This document shows positions 17,758 to 25,400 of a stretch of DNA of 64,000 nt, piece by piece. The translations under genes and the position numbers were made by a program. How positions within the stretch are numbered: position 1 is the stretch's first letter; every line of letters begins with the position of its first letter. The DNA is from Candidatus Thiodictyon syntrophicum (GTDB taxonomy: Bacteria; Pseudomonadota; Gammaproteobacteria; Chromatiales; Chromatiaceae): contig NZ_CP020372.1 in NCBI RefSeq assembly GCF_002813775.1, positions 62,001 through 126,000 of the forward strand, in the 5' to 3' direction. The notes beneath the pieces are model-generated. The model searched no databases. It had not been told where the DNA came from and saw nothing but the letters and a program-made list of their open reading frames with translations.

Positions 17758-18450
17758 TCACAGCAAAGATGCCTGCCTGAGCTCCACCGAATGCGGTTGT
17801 CTTAGGGAATCCCGCATGACGACATTAATAAAGTGCTCTTGGGAAGAAAGCGCTTCGTCGAGCAAGTTTAGCTTTAACAATGATACAAGGATCGCGCAGG
17901 TCCGGGCCTGGCAATTTATCGACTTCTCAGGGTTGAATTCTATATCAGTGAAACCCTTGTACTGAAATAGTCGCGCCAAAAACACTTGGTGCGGTTGCAA
18001 CGCGGTAAGATAGAGCCAATCATAGAATGCCGTCTTGGGAATAAGCGGCCAGTCCTGCCCGAAGAAGCGAAATCCCAAGAGCTGACCTGATGCTCTCAGT
18101 CGTTCATCCTGCTTTGCACTTCGGCTGTCTTTTCCATACAAGTCAATGTAAGGCCCGCCAGCTTGAAACATTTTACTTCCCTGATAGGCAGACTCAATGC
18201 TGATCTCACCCTCCGGCGTGTCGATCCTAAGGCTGAAGGCGCTAAGACGTTGGCCCAACTTATCTTCCGATTTTGTGGAAACCTCAAGAATGGGAGACAG
18301 ACCTTTACGCCGTGCCGATTCATGAAGGGCCACAACGTTTTTTTTCTTTTGACTGGCCGAAAACCCAGGGTTCCATTGAAACTCACATAGTATTTCATCG
18401 ACAAGATGGTCTTTTTGGCCTACAGGAAGAAACACCGGCCGCTTAGCCAT
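17758..18450 (-). CDS. NADAR-type ADP-ribosylglycohydrolase, putative antitoxin of DarT
   Basis: A 230-residue protein that I assign to the DarT1-associated NADAR family. Visible pattern: IESAYQGSKMFQAGGPYIDL, RASGQLLGFRFFGQDWPLIP followed by KTAFYDWLYLTAL, and FNPEKSINCQARTCAILV near the C-terminus. NADAR enzymes remove ADP-ribose from nucleic acid and act as antitoxins of DarT1-type toxins. It is encoded directly after darT with an 8-base overlap, as expected for such a module. The assignment rests on motif reading and on the neighbour; an unrelated protein of unknown function is possible. AT-richer than the chromosome, so probably acquired. Confidence 0.68.
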   Translation of the reverse strand: MAKRPVFLPVGQKDHLVDEILCEFQWNPGFSASQKKKNVVALHESARRKGLSPILEVSTKSEDKLGQRLSAFSLRIDTPEGEISIESAYQGSKMFQAGGPYIDLYGKDSRSAKQDERLRASGQLLGFRFFGQDWPLIPKTAFYDWLYLTALQPHQVFLARLFQYKGFTDIEFNPEKSINCQARTCAILVSLLKLNLLDEALSSQEHFINVVMRDSLRQPHSVELRQASLL

Positions 18451-18964
18451 TTTTCCAGCCCATTATATAGTCAATAGGAACGAAGTCTGGCACAAGAATC
18501 TCCGATTTTCTTGCCGCACGTAACCTCTGTTGGATCAAGGAATCTCGCCAGTCGAGCCAGGTAAACAGGACTTCAAAGTCGATCTGCGTCGCGGCTTCTT
18601 CGGCGTTCAATGCGGGTATACCCGACTTGTTTGACACATCCGCAGAATACAGAACGCCGGGAATCTGCAAAACGGCGATCTTGATCTTCAACCAGATTGG
18701 GTTTTGGATACGACCATCCTGTTTCGCCGCATACAGCATTGGGTGATCGTCTACAAACGCAAGATGCACGTATTCGTCAAGACCTTTGCAGTGGTCCGCA
18801 TCATGGCTCCAGTCGTTTCCGCCTGGAGCAGGTATGACGACGTTGCGACGGAGCAACTCTGCATGTGAAAGCAAGCCACCGTGTTGCTTTATGAGGTCTA
18901 TATTGGCTCGGTCTGTGAAATGCCAAATGCCCTCAATGTTGAATTTGTTGACGATCTGTTGCAT
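18443..18964 (-). CDS. darT: DarT-like DNA ADP-ribosyltransferase toxin (DUF4433)
   Basis: A 173-residue protein with the DarT/DUF4433 pattern: N-terminal WHFTDRANIDLIKQHGGLLS, GGNDWSHDADHCKGLDEYVH, DDHPMLYAA and a late acidic strand DFEVLF. Candidate active-site residues by family analogy are His15, Arg39 or Arg40 and Glu131. DarT uses NAD+ to ADP-ribosylate bases in single-stranded DNA; free toxin blocks replication, and DarTG modules defend against phages. It starts right before attC 5 and overlaps the NADAR gene. The start ATG at 18964 leaves a short space to the attC core, normal for cassettes. Confidence 0.82.
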   Translation of the reverse strand: MQQIVNKFNIEGIWHFTDRANIDLIKQHGGLLSHAELLRRNVVIPAPGGNDWSHDADHCKGLDEYVHLAFVDDHPMLYAAKQDGRIQNPIWLKIKIAVLQIPGVLYSADVSNKSGIPALNAEEAATQIDFEVLFTWLDWRDSLIQQRLRAARKSEILVPDFVPIDYIMGWKNG

Positions 18965-18974
18965 GGGTTTCCGA

Positions 18975-19071
18975 GGCTAACGTGAAGGCTAACGCGGCGC
19001 GCGCCCATTATGAGCTTGCCAGTTAGCAAGACGCCTGTGGCGCGCGCTCGCGGTTTAGCCGCAAGTTAGGC
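18975..19071 (-). other. attC site 5 (97 bp)
   Basis: Left core GGCTAAC (one mismatch to the consensus), right core GTTAGGC at 19065-19071, arms GCGGCGCGCGCC and GTGGCGCGCGCTCGC. Confidence 0.92.
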
Positions 19072-19132
19072 TGTTGCTGGGCTTCATAATTGAGCCTGGC
19101 CTGCTTTTTCCACCGGAACCCATCCGCTGCTG

Positions 19133-19559
19133 CTAAGTGCTACGGTCATACTTGCTCTCTTCTAATGCCACCCAACGATCCCGGGCTGCGTGCTTTAGTT
19201 CGTAGCTATAGCCGTCGGCAATTTCCTCAAAGAGTTGAATCAGTGCCACGTTAGTTCTCAATCTTTCGCTTTCAAATTCGGCCTTAAGAAAATCAATCCA
19301 AATCAATCCATTTCTGCATTGCAGCTTCCTCAATCTTACCTGCCCGTGGCTTTGCTAAAGCATTGAAGTGCCAATTTAGGTACTTGTGGTATCCCCAGTA
19401 ACTTTCTGGGGGCGGCGCTAATCCATCCCGCCATCTGTAGAAACTGGGAAAGTTACGACGATCCTTCCTTGCGTTCGAAATTGTTATCCAAAAAAAAGCT
19501 GCGCCAAAGAGACTTAGTGCTACTCCGAATCCAATCATCAGCTCGACTAGATCGCTCAT
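19133..19559 (-). pseudogene. Cassette membrane-protein gene split by a 10-bp duplication
   Basis: The 5' half (from ATG 19559) encodes an N-terminal transmembrane helix (ELMIGFGVALSLFGAAFFW) and continues to MQKWID before a stop. The second half reads FLKAEFESERLRTNVALIQL and so on to 19133 in another frame. A perfect tandem repeat AATCAATCCA occupies 19291-19300 and 19301-19310. Removing one copy restores a continuous frame MQKWIDFLKAEFES and a protein of about 138 residues. Either a recent slippage mutation or a sequence error. Function unknown. Confidence 0.75.
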
Positions 19560-19638
19560 CGTAATGTGCCTGCCTATGACGGTCCGTAGCGAATTTTCAC
19601 CGGATATACCAAAGCGTGTGTCGAAGTCCGATGCTAAA

Positions 19639-19735
19639 GCCTAACGTGCAGCCTAAAGCGGCGCGCGCCCCTGATGAGCTTGCGAATTGGCACGACGCCT
19701 GTGGCGCGCGCTCGCCTTTTAGGTGAAGGTTAGGC
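19639..19735 (-). other. attC site 6 (97 bp)
   Basis: Left core GCCTAAC at 19639-19645 and right core GTTAGGC at 19729-19735, with the common GCGGCGCGCGCC / GTGGCGCGCGCTCGC arms. Confidence 0.94.
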
Positions 19736-20332
19736 GTTCTTTGGTGCACCGGAAGCTGGTGCCGACCCCGAGTTTCCACGCAACATTGCTATAGTGTCGG
19801 CTTGCCAGTTGCCGGTTAGCCAACTCGCCATAGCAGAAAAGGCGTTTTCGTGATTCATGCTTTGGCAAATGACGATCACTCGGTCTATGGTGCGAATTCG
19901 TATATAATTCCCTTGCGAAAGATATTTTCCCGCATCTACGCTGTTGATGCTGTCGACCGGGACAAGAATGGAATTTGGATTCGCCAACGCCTTCGCTAGC
20001 GTATCTTCCTTTTGATATTTTTTTGAAAGCCATTTCGCTGCATCCAAAATTATGGTTTCTGGGCTGGTCGCCCATTCGCGAAGCTTGAATAGGGGCTCGA
20101 GTTCCTTGACTATCTTGTCAAAAATTAGACCTGCCCCTGCTGGACTTTGGTCAAGGGTCAGAAAGACCACGAATCGAGGATAAACAAACACATCGCCAAT
20201 TGGTAGCGTGTTGAAAAGAGCAGGAGGAGATTCCGCCATCGCGCCAAGTGCGACAAAATGCTTGAGCGGTTTAATGTCGGGATTGTTGGCAATATATGAC
20301 AAATAGTCTTGGAGATATTGTTTTTCACTCAT
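19730..20332 (-). CDS. Cassette hypothetical protein (200 aa)
   Basis: A soluble protein of about 200 residues starting MSEKQYLQDYLSYIANNPD, with hydrophobic strands (DVFVYPRFVVFLTLDQ, DRVIVICQS) and no signal peptide; I recognise no family. The start at 20332 is preferred because the longer open frame would run through attC 7. Its stop codon TAA is formed by the attC core GCCTAAC, as in the DUF5615 cassette. Confidence 0.7.
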   Translation of the reverse strand: MSEKQYLQDYLSYIANNPDIKPLKHFVALGAMAESPPALFNTLPIGDVFVYPRFVVFLTLDQSPAGAGLIFDKIVKELEPLFKLREWATSPETIILDAAKWLSKKYQKEDTLAKALANPNSILVPVDSINSVDAGKYLSQGNYIRIRTIDRVIVICQSMNHENAFSAMASWLTGNWQADTIAMLRGNSGSAPASGAPKNA

Positions 20333-20380
20333 TGCCTCGCTCCTAGTCTTGACGATTTGGTTCTGAATTATCGCAGAGAC

Positions 20381-20477
20381 GCCTAACGTCAAGTCTAAAG
20401 CGGCGCGCGCCCCGGATGAGCTAGCCAACTAGCACGACGTCTGTGGCGCGCGCTCGCTTTTGAGACAAAGGTTAGGC
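20381..20477 (-). other. attC site 7 (97 bp)
   Basis: Left core GCCTAAC at 20381-20387 and right core GTTAGGC at 20471-20477, with the shared GC-rich arms. Confidence 0.94.
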
Positions 20478-20577
20478 TCTTTCTTGCATTCAATCCGCAA
20501 CGAGGTCTGAGCTTGGGAATGTTGGGGTTCGTTACTCACCCCAAACTACGGCCCTGACTTCTTTTTCGATTTTGAGG

Positions 20578-21150
20578 CTACTTCCTGGATGTTAAAACCG
20601 TTTTTTCAGAAGGAGCCCAATTTCCCTTGTCATCGGCTCGCAAGGTGACCCTAACGGGAACTGACGGACAGCACATAGCATCTTCTTTTCCATACTCGAA
20701 TCCCTCGACTACTATGGACGTTTCCGTATTCTGCACAAGCTTCCCGACATTCGCTCTGGAGTGTATGCCGTTGTCGAACGTGACCGCTGGATATGATTTA
20801 TCTGTATCAATCATAAACCTGTTTCCATCGCCGACAGTGACAATGGCAATTTCTTGACTTCCCGTAGGGGTGCCTGACCCGCCTGGAACTCCGTCAAGGC
20901 AATACTTCAAGTCCCATAGGACGGCGTACGTAGCCTTTCTAGCCGACCTCCCTCTATCCAGCGGCACTAAGGTTGCTATGTTCTCTGGACCAACATTAAC
21001 GTCTGCACAAGAAATTGAACTTCCATAGGCGTTTACAACGCGAACAATTTTTTCCGCAATCTTCCCGCTCGGCGGCTGTGCCATTGCTAGTGCAGGCGCG
21101 ATAGACAAAACGAGAAATGCGCTGCGCACTAACCTTACTTGCGTAAGCAT
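20578..21150 (-). CDS. Secreted cassette protein of unknown function
   Basis: A 190-residue protein with a clear signal peptide at residues 1-22 (LVRSAFLVLSIAPALAMAQ). Three or more cysteines in the mature part (SCADVN, KYCLDG, MCCPSV) suggest disulphides and a periplasmic or outer location. The start at 21150 is chosen because it places the signal peptide at the N-terminus; the open frame extends 200 bases upstream. No attC separates it from the gene at 21237-21632, so these appear to share one cassette. Family not recognised. Confidence 0.7.
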   Translation of the reverse strand: MLTQVRLVRSAFLVLSIAPALAMAQPPSGKIAEKIVRVVNAYGSSISCADVNVGPENIATLVPLDRGRSARKATYAVLWDLKYCLDGVPGGSGTPTGSQEIAIVTVGDGNRFMIDTDKSYPAVTFDNGIHSRANVGKLVQNTETSIVVEGFEYGKEDAMCCPSVPVRVTLRADDKGNWAPSEKTVLTSRK

Positions 21151-21236
21151 CCTGGTTCCTCGATGTACTGCGCCAATAATCAAAGATGTGGAGGCCGGGC
21201 AGCGCCCGGCACTCTTACAGGATAAGAGCCAACGCT

Positions 21237-21632
21237 TTAGTTCGGCTGAGCATCCTGGGTTATGTGAGGTTGATGCCCGGAGTGGTGCGTTCCTCCTGAG
21301 TAATGACAATACTGTTCGCACCATTGAAGCGGGTCTCGATTGGCAAGACTCCATTGTGTTTGAACGGCAGTAGGAAGCGAATCTTTCCTTATCGGGCGAA
21401 CAGTCAAAACGCGCTCGTCAACGTCGACCGACTCGATAAGACACTCATCTTCATCTAAATGAAAATGCCTATGAATTAGTGTCACGCCAAAGCGATCAAG
21501 TTTACCGTGTTCTTCGAGAACTTTTCTAAGCTCTGCGAAACAGGCTGCATCGCTTGCGTCTAGATCGTGCGACATCGTTTCCATGTCGGGGATCTTTGCC
21601 CATTGAACCGGTTGCACAACGATTTGCTGCAT
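21237..21632 (-). CDS. Cassette hypothetical protein (131 aa)
   Basis: A soluble protein beginning MQQIVVQPVQWAKIPDMETM, with the stretch KLDRFGVTLIHRHFHLDEDE, which has a His-rich acidic motif seen in small bacterial proteins of unknown role, and a His-rich C-terminus. A ribosome-binding AGAGG lies upstream of the ATG at 21632, right after attC 8. It probably is the first gene of a two-gene cassette with the secreted protein at 20578-21150. Confidence 0.65.
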   Translation of the reverse strand: MQQIVVQPVQWAKIPDMETMSHDLDASDAACFAELRKVLEEHGKLDRFGVTLIHRHFHLDEDECLIESVDVDERVLTVRPIRKDSLPTAVQTQWSLANRDPLQWCEQYCHYSGGTHHSGHQPHITQDAQPN

Positions 21633-21652
21633 ACGAGTAACCTCTAGTTAAA

Positions 21653-21751
21653 GCCTAACACGTGAAGCCGAAAGCGACGCACGCCCGCACGGAGCCTGCG
21701 AATTAGCACGACGCCCGTAAAGCGCGCTCGCTCTTAAGCCAAAAGCTATTT
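21653..21751 (-). other. attC site 8, degenerate right core
   Basis: Left core GCCTAAC at 21653-21659 is intact, the arms are partly changed (AAGCGACGCACGCCC, GTAAAGCGCGCTCGC) and the right core reads GCTATTT instead of GTTRRRY. The site is probably inactive. Confidence 0.75.
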
Positions 21752-21802
21752 GCTGTTTCAAATTCGCCTTGCCCCTTTTTCCCCCTTTTTCGCCCGAAAT
21801 AT

Positions 21803-21898
21803 CTACTTGGTAATCGTCGCAAAAGCGATCACAGCCAAAAGCAGAATTTCTATCAACTGTCCCCAATGCATGAGGAAGGCGCTCAATTGATATTCCAT
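21803..21898 (-). CDS. 31-residue membrane peptide in its own cassette
   Basis: A very short gene encoding a peptide that starts MEYQLSAFLMHWGQ and continues into a hydrophobic helix (LIEILLLAVIAFATI) with a Lys at the end. The ATG is preceded by AGGAG at normal spacing. It is the only sensible coding sequence in the small cassette between attC 8 and attC 9. Single-helix peptides of this size are often type I-like toxins or regulators of membrane complexes, but nothing in the sequence decides this. Confidence 0.5.
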   Translation of the reverse strand: MEYQLSAFLMHWGQLIEILLLAVIAFATITK

Positions 21899-21924
21899 AC
21901 AATACTCCTACGGTGTGTTCTTTG

Positions 21925-22020
21925 GCCTAACGAATAAGCGTTTATCCGTCGTGCGCGCCCAACTGACCCCGAGTCGGAGCGCGACGCCGCGCGCGCACGA
22001 CGGATAAACGTTTGTTGGAC
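21925..22020 (-). other. attC site 9 (96 bp, different stem)
   Basis: Left core GCCTAAC at 21925, right core GTTGGAC at 22014-22020, and long complementary arms (GTTTATCCGTCGTGCGCGC and GCGCGCACGACGGATAAAC). The right core merges with the terminal repeat of the IS91-like element. Confidence 0.92.
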
Positions 22021-22288
22021 TAATCCGCTCCTGGCACGACGCCTGCTGCGGCCGCGGTCCTCTTTAAGAGAGGGAATTGTATCCCTGAGGCCGGGGCGCC
22101 GGTCGGTCCCGGACCACGTTGCAGCACCCGGATGCCGCTCGGTGCGGCACCAAGCGGGCCTCCGCAGGGCTCCGCGGGGCTGGACAACGGGCTATTGAGG
22201 ACGAAGTGTAGCCCATTTCCCGGATGTTGGGCGAGCGCGAACGCAGGCCGCGGGCGGCCTGTCCCGGACGGCCGGCGGGCGCTGAGGC

Positions 22289-23446
22289 TTAGCAGGTGGC
22301 GGGCATCAGCGAAACCCCCTGACCACGCCGTAGCGGGGCCAGGTGCGCGGTGACGTGCAAGCGCCCAGTGCGGCACTTGGGACAGGGATAGCCGTCAAAG
22401 GGCGCCGTCGCCGCCGGTGCCGTGGCGGGTTCCGGCGTCGGCGGCGGGGCCGCCAGCGCCGCACGGATCAGCGCCAGACAGCGCGCCCGGCAGCGGTTGG
22501 CCAGGAAACCGAAATGACGAACGCGCATGAACCCTTTGGGTAAGACGTGCAGCAGGAAGCGCCGGATCAGTTCCTCGCCGGTCAGGGTCATGACCTTGTT
22601 GCGACTGCCGTCGCGGTAGTCCTTGTAGCGGACGTCCACCGTGTCGTCCTCTTCATCGAAGGCCAGCAGCCGCCGGTCCGACAGGGCGATGCGATGGCTG
22701 TAGCGGCCCAAGTACTCGATCACGGTGTCGGTGCGCGCCAGACAAGGCTTGGAATAGACCACCCACTCGGGCTGCATCAGGGCGTTGAGGACGCGGTCAA
22801 CCTCCGCGGCCGTGAGGCGCGACAGTCGCCCGTCTTTGAAGGCCCGGCGCAACCGGCTGACCAAACCGCCGCGGAAGTGCCGCGACAGCGCCCGCACCGG
22901 GAACAGATAGGTACTCTTGGCCGGATGCCAGGTCCCGTCGGCGCCAAAGGCCCCGCCCGGCACCAGACAGTGCAGGTGGACATGGCGTACCAGCGTCTGC
23001 CCCCAGGTGTGCAGCATCGCCGTCATCCCCAACTGCCCGTCCAGGCGCTTGGGGTCCTCAGCGAAGGCGGACAGGGTCGCCCACACCGTCTCGAACAGCA
23101 AGGCGTAGATCACCTCGGGGTGGACCTCGACCCAGCCGTTGAGGGTGTCGGGTAGCGTGAAGACCAGATGGTGATAGGTCACCGGCAGCACCGCCGCACG
23201 CTGGCGTTCGACCCATTCCTCGGAGGCCCGGCGTTGGCAGCGCGGGCAATGGCGATCACGGCAGGCGTGATAGAGGAAGGGGCAATCCCCACACTGGTCG
23301 CATTCCAGGGCGAAGCCGCCCAGCGCGGCGGTACGACAGTCCAGGATGTGATGACAGACCTGCCATTGGTGCGGGCTCAACGGGTGATGTTCGGCATAAC
23401 CGGACAGGCACGCCGCCATGACCGCTTGCAGGGAGGTATTAGCCAT
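22289..23446 (-). CDS. IS91 family transposase (HUH, rolling circle)
   Basis: A 385-residue transposase. N-terminal zinc-binding Cys cluster (CDQCGDCPFLYHACRDRHC at residues 49-67 plus CPRC), the HUH motif in HVHLHCLV, and a YLGRY pair with two Tyr four residues apart that match the IS91 catalytic tyrosines. A C-terminal CPKC motif is also present. These enzymes move single-stranded DNA by rolling-circle replication. The start at 23446 (MANTSLQAVM) is preferred over an upstream one, since it overlaps the recombinase stop by 8 bases and fits family length. Confidence 0.93.
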   Translation of the reverse strand: MANTSLQAVMAACLSGYAEHHPLSPHQWQVCHHILDCRTAALGGFALECDQCGDCPFLYHACRDRHCPRCQRRASEEWVERQRAAVLPVTYHHLVFTLPDTLNGWVEVHPEVIYALLFETVWATLSAFAEDPKRLDGQLGMTAMLHTWGQTLVRHVHLHCLVPGGAFGADGTWHPAKSTYLFPVRALSRHFRGGLVSRLRRAFKDGRLSRLTAAEVDRVLNALMQPEWVVYSKPCLARTDTVIEYLGRYSHRIALSDRRLLAFDEEDDTVDVRYKDYRDGSRNKVMTLTGEELIRRFLLHVLPKGFMRVRHFGFLANRCRARCLALIRAALAAPPPTPEPATAPAATAPFDGYPCPKCRTGRLHVTAHLAPLRRGQGVSLMPATC

Positions 23447-24305
23447 GGCCGGCCTCCAATTGGGCAAGCAGGTCCAGGGTCCCTTCGCCCTCGCTGGCAC
23501 TGGGCAGCCAATGCACATAGCGCAGGGTGGTCTGGATGCTGCGGTGGCCCATCAACCGTTGCAGGCGCTCCACCGACAACCCGCCCGCCAATTGATGGGT
23601 GGCGTAGGCGTGGCGCAGCCCATGGATCCCGCCGACCGTGGTTACGCCGGCCTGGCGCTTGGCGTCGGTGAAGGCCTTCTGCAAGCCGGTCGGCGACAGC
23701 GGCGTCCCGGCGCGCCCGGCGAACAGCCAATCCGCTGGCCGATAGAGGCGCCAATAGTCCCGCAACGCCTCCAGCAGGGTCGGTGAGAGTGGGACCAGGC
23801 GGTCCTTCGCCCCCTTGCCCTGGGTGATCCGCAGCAGTCGGCGCTCGCCGTCGATGTCCTGCACCCGCAGGGCCAGGACTTCGCTCAGGCGCAGTCCGCA
23901 GCCATAGCAGACCGTCAACATCATGCGGTAACGCGGATTGTCGCAGGCGGCCAGGATGGCGGCGACCGCGCCGCGGGTGAGCAGCTCCGGGATGCGCTGC
24001 GGGCGCTTGGGTAAGGTGACCTCCAGGTCGACCGTCGGCCAGCCGAGCACCCGCAGATAGAAGAAGCGGATGCCGTTGTACATCAGCCGCACGCTGGCCG
24101 GGGCCAAACTGCGCTGCACCACCAGATGCTCGAAGTAGCGCGTGAGATCGGCGTGCTCCAGGGTGTCCGGGGAGCGCCGGGTGAATTTGGCGAGGTCACG
24201 CACCGCGTCGAGATAGCTTTCGTGGGTGCGCGGCGAGAAGCCATGCATCTGCATGGCCGTGATCATCTGCTGACGCAGGGGTGTCATCGTCTGGTTCTCG
24301 GTCAA
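23439..24305 (-). CDS. Tyrosine recombinase accompanying the IS91 transposase
   Basis: A 288-residue XerC-like phage integrase family protein. SAM-like N-terminal domain (residues 10-95), catalytic Arg in GCGLRLSEVLALRV, HGLRHAYATH, and GHRSIQTTLRYVHW with the active-site Tyr. It lacks the IntI-specific insertion, so it is not an integron integrase. It precedes the transposase with an 8-base overlap, which suggests one mRNA. The role of such recombinases in IS91-type elements is unclear; resolving circular intermediates is a reasonable guess. Confidence 0.92.
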   Translation of the reverse strand: MTENQTMTPLRQQMITAMQMHGFSPRTHESYLDAVRDLAKFTRRSPDTLEHADLTRYFEHLVVQRSLAPASVRLMYNGIRFFYLRVLGWPTVDLEVTLPKRPQRIPELLTRGAVAAILAACDNPRYRMMLTVCYGCGLRLSEVLALRVQDIDGERRLLRITQGKGAKDRLVPLSPTLLEALRDYWRLYRPADWLFAGRAGTPLSPTGLQKAFTDAKRQAGVTTVGGIHGLRHAYATHQLAGGLSVERLQRLMGHRSIQTTLRYVHWLPSASEGEGTLDLLAQLEAGHG

Positions 24306-24451
24306 CGACCCGGAGTGGGCCGTTACGAGTGTGGACGATGGGGGACGGGGCGGGGCCGCGGGTAACCGTGGGACGGCTGGGCTTATCCGCGCTTCATTCG
24401 CTATTCAATGGCGCTGCGGGATGGCCGCGGAAGGCCCCGCGGAGCGGATTA

Positions 24452-24548
24452 GTTCAACGTGAAGTCTAAAGCGGCGCGCGCCCCTGATGAGCTAGCCATT
24501 TAGCGCGACGCCTGTGGCGCGCGCTCGCTTTTGAGACAAAGGTTAGGC
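24452..24548 (-). other. attC site 10 (97 bp), nearest to attI
   Basis: Left core GTTCAAC at 24452-24458, shared with the IS91 terminal repeat; right core GTTAGGC at 24542-24548; common arms. A second GTTAGGC follows at 24555-24561, so the core is duplicated within 13 bases. Confidence 0.92.
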
Positions 24549-24630
24549 TCTTAGGTTAGGCATTCTTGGATTACGTAATTGAGGCTGGCCCCTTTGCTCA
24601 AGCTTAGCCCCATATTCCCTACCGTATCAC

Positions 24631-25287
24631 CTATTTGCCGCCGTTTAGAAGTTTGCAATCGTCCCCTAGATCAATTGCAATACAATAGTCGATAAGAGAC
24701 ATGCCTCCCTCTTTCGCTGGAACAATTTTTCCGGGGCTTCCGGGTTTGAACATATGTACATCGCGACCATCAGTACTACGTCCTATCAATGTATTTGAGT
24801 CCGGCGTAAACCCCTGAATGGAGACCAGCGCGGGGTTAGCTCCTTTTTTCAACTGCAAGCGCAGTTTTTTCAGGTCTTTCGTGTATGACGCCGGTCGGCT
24901 CACTCCTTCGTGGACTAGGATCAGTTCTCCACCTTTCCCTTCCTTATAACTCTTGGAGAACTCAGGCCTCATTCGCTGGAGCGTTTGCGCTAGGCCAATC
25001 GCCGCATCCGTTTCTTGCTTGGTTGGTTCCTTGGTTGGTTTTTCAGATGTCGCCGGGCTTGACTGACCCACTGTTTCTTTGGCGCCGGGGCTCTTCGGCG
25101 AAGGGTTGTCGGCAGGTTTTGGAATTTCGGACCCTTCGGCACCGCCAGAACTTGGTCGCAGTTGCGGATTCTGCTGTTCGGTTACGCTTCCTGAAGGCCC
25201 AGAGATTGGTTCAGATGCCCCAATCATGGGAAATAGGGCGAGTGGAAGCAAGGATAAGACGGCAAAGGGCAAAAAAGCAGTGCGCAT
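24631..25287 (-). CDS. Secreted protein of unknown function, first cassette
   Basis: A 218-residue protein with a signal peptide (MRTAFLPFAVLSLLPLALFP), then a Pro/Ser/Thr/Glu-rich low-complexity linker (residues 25-90) and a C-terminal globular part with LILVHEGVSRPASYTKDLKK. No family recognised. Position directly beside attI makes it the most recently integrated cassette and best placed for expression from a promoter in intI/attI. It ends about 70 bases before attC 10. Confidence 0.75.
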   Translation of the reverse strand: MRTAFLPFAVLSLLPLALFPMIGASEPISGPSGSVTEQQNPQLRPSSGGAEGSEIPKPADNPSPKSPGAKETVGQSSPATSEKPTKEPTKQETDAAIGLAQTLQRMRPEFSKSYKEGKGGELILVHEGVSRPASYTKDLKKLRLQLKKGANPALVSIQGFTPDSNTLIGRSTDGRDVHMFKPGSPGKIVPAKEGGMSLIDYCIAIDLGDDCKLLNGGK

Positions 25288-25324
25288 GGGTTTCTCCTAT
25301 TGACGAGTCGACATAGTTTGGTTG

Positions 25325-25400
25325 CCTAACGTGTGCTAGCTCGAGACGGGCCGACGCCGGACTAGGCTGGCGCGGGCCGCTTGTGGACTAGCTTGTACTA
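25325..25400 (-). other. Putative attI site
   Basis: The first cassette boundary GCCTAAC (25325-25331) is preceded by TTG and followed by an unusual stretch rich in CTAG (GTGTGCTAGCTCGAGACGGG, GGACTAGG, GGACTAGC, TACTAGG). In integrons attI lies between intI and the first cassette and holds integrase-binding repeats. The crossover point at GCCTAAC is supported; the binding boxes are not resolved. Confidence 0.6.

Larger units (their letters stand above)
22016..24457 (-). mobile_element. IS91-like element with tyrosine recombinase filling one cassette
   Basis: About 2.4 kb between attC 9 and attC 10. It is bounded by an inverted repeat whose outer bases are the attC cores: left GTTGGACTAATCCGCTCC, right the complement of GTTGAACTAATCCGCTCC (17 of 18 match). 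It carries an HUH transposase and a tyrosine recombinase with overlapping genes, an arrangement known in some IS91-family elements. Apart from the two genes nothing else is in the cassette. The 270 bases downstream of the transposase (22020-22288) would be the oriIS side. GC content is as high as the chromosome. Confidence 0.85.
11677..25400 (-). mobile_element. Chromosomal integron cassette array
   Basis: An array of attC sites and small genes reading away from intI (25457-26830). The attC sites begin with RYYYAAC (mostly GCCTAAC) and end with GTTRRRY (mostly GTTAGGC). Five intact ones are exactly 97 bp and one is 96 bp, and most share a GC-rich stem with GGCGCGCGCC and GGCGCGCGCTCGC arms. 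Most cassette genes are AT-richer than the surrounding chromosome, as expected for acquired DNA. Uniform attC sites are typical of sedentary chromosomal integrons. The array has been invaded by an IS110 element, an IS91-like element and two group II introns. Confidence 0.93.

Noticed and set aside
21648-21902. An 84-codon frame in the small cassette starting at TTG
   Set aside because: It runs through attC 8 and uses a poor start; the ATG with an AGGAG site in another frame (21803-21898) is a better candidate.
23439-24305. Second integron integrase next to the IS91 transposase
   Set aside because: It lacks the IntI-specific insertion between the Arg and His motifs and is overlapped by the transposase gene, so it belongs to the IS.
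12342-24548. Regularly occurring similar sequences about 97 bp long could suggest a CRISPR array
   Set aside because: The units are palindromic attC sites separated by genes of different sizes, not short direct repeats with equal spacers. No cas genes are present.
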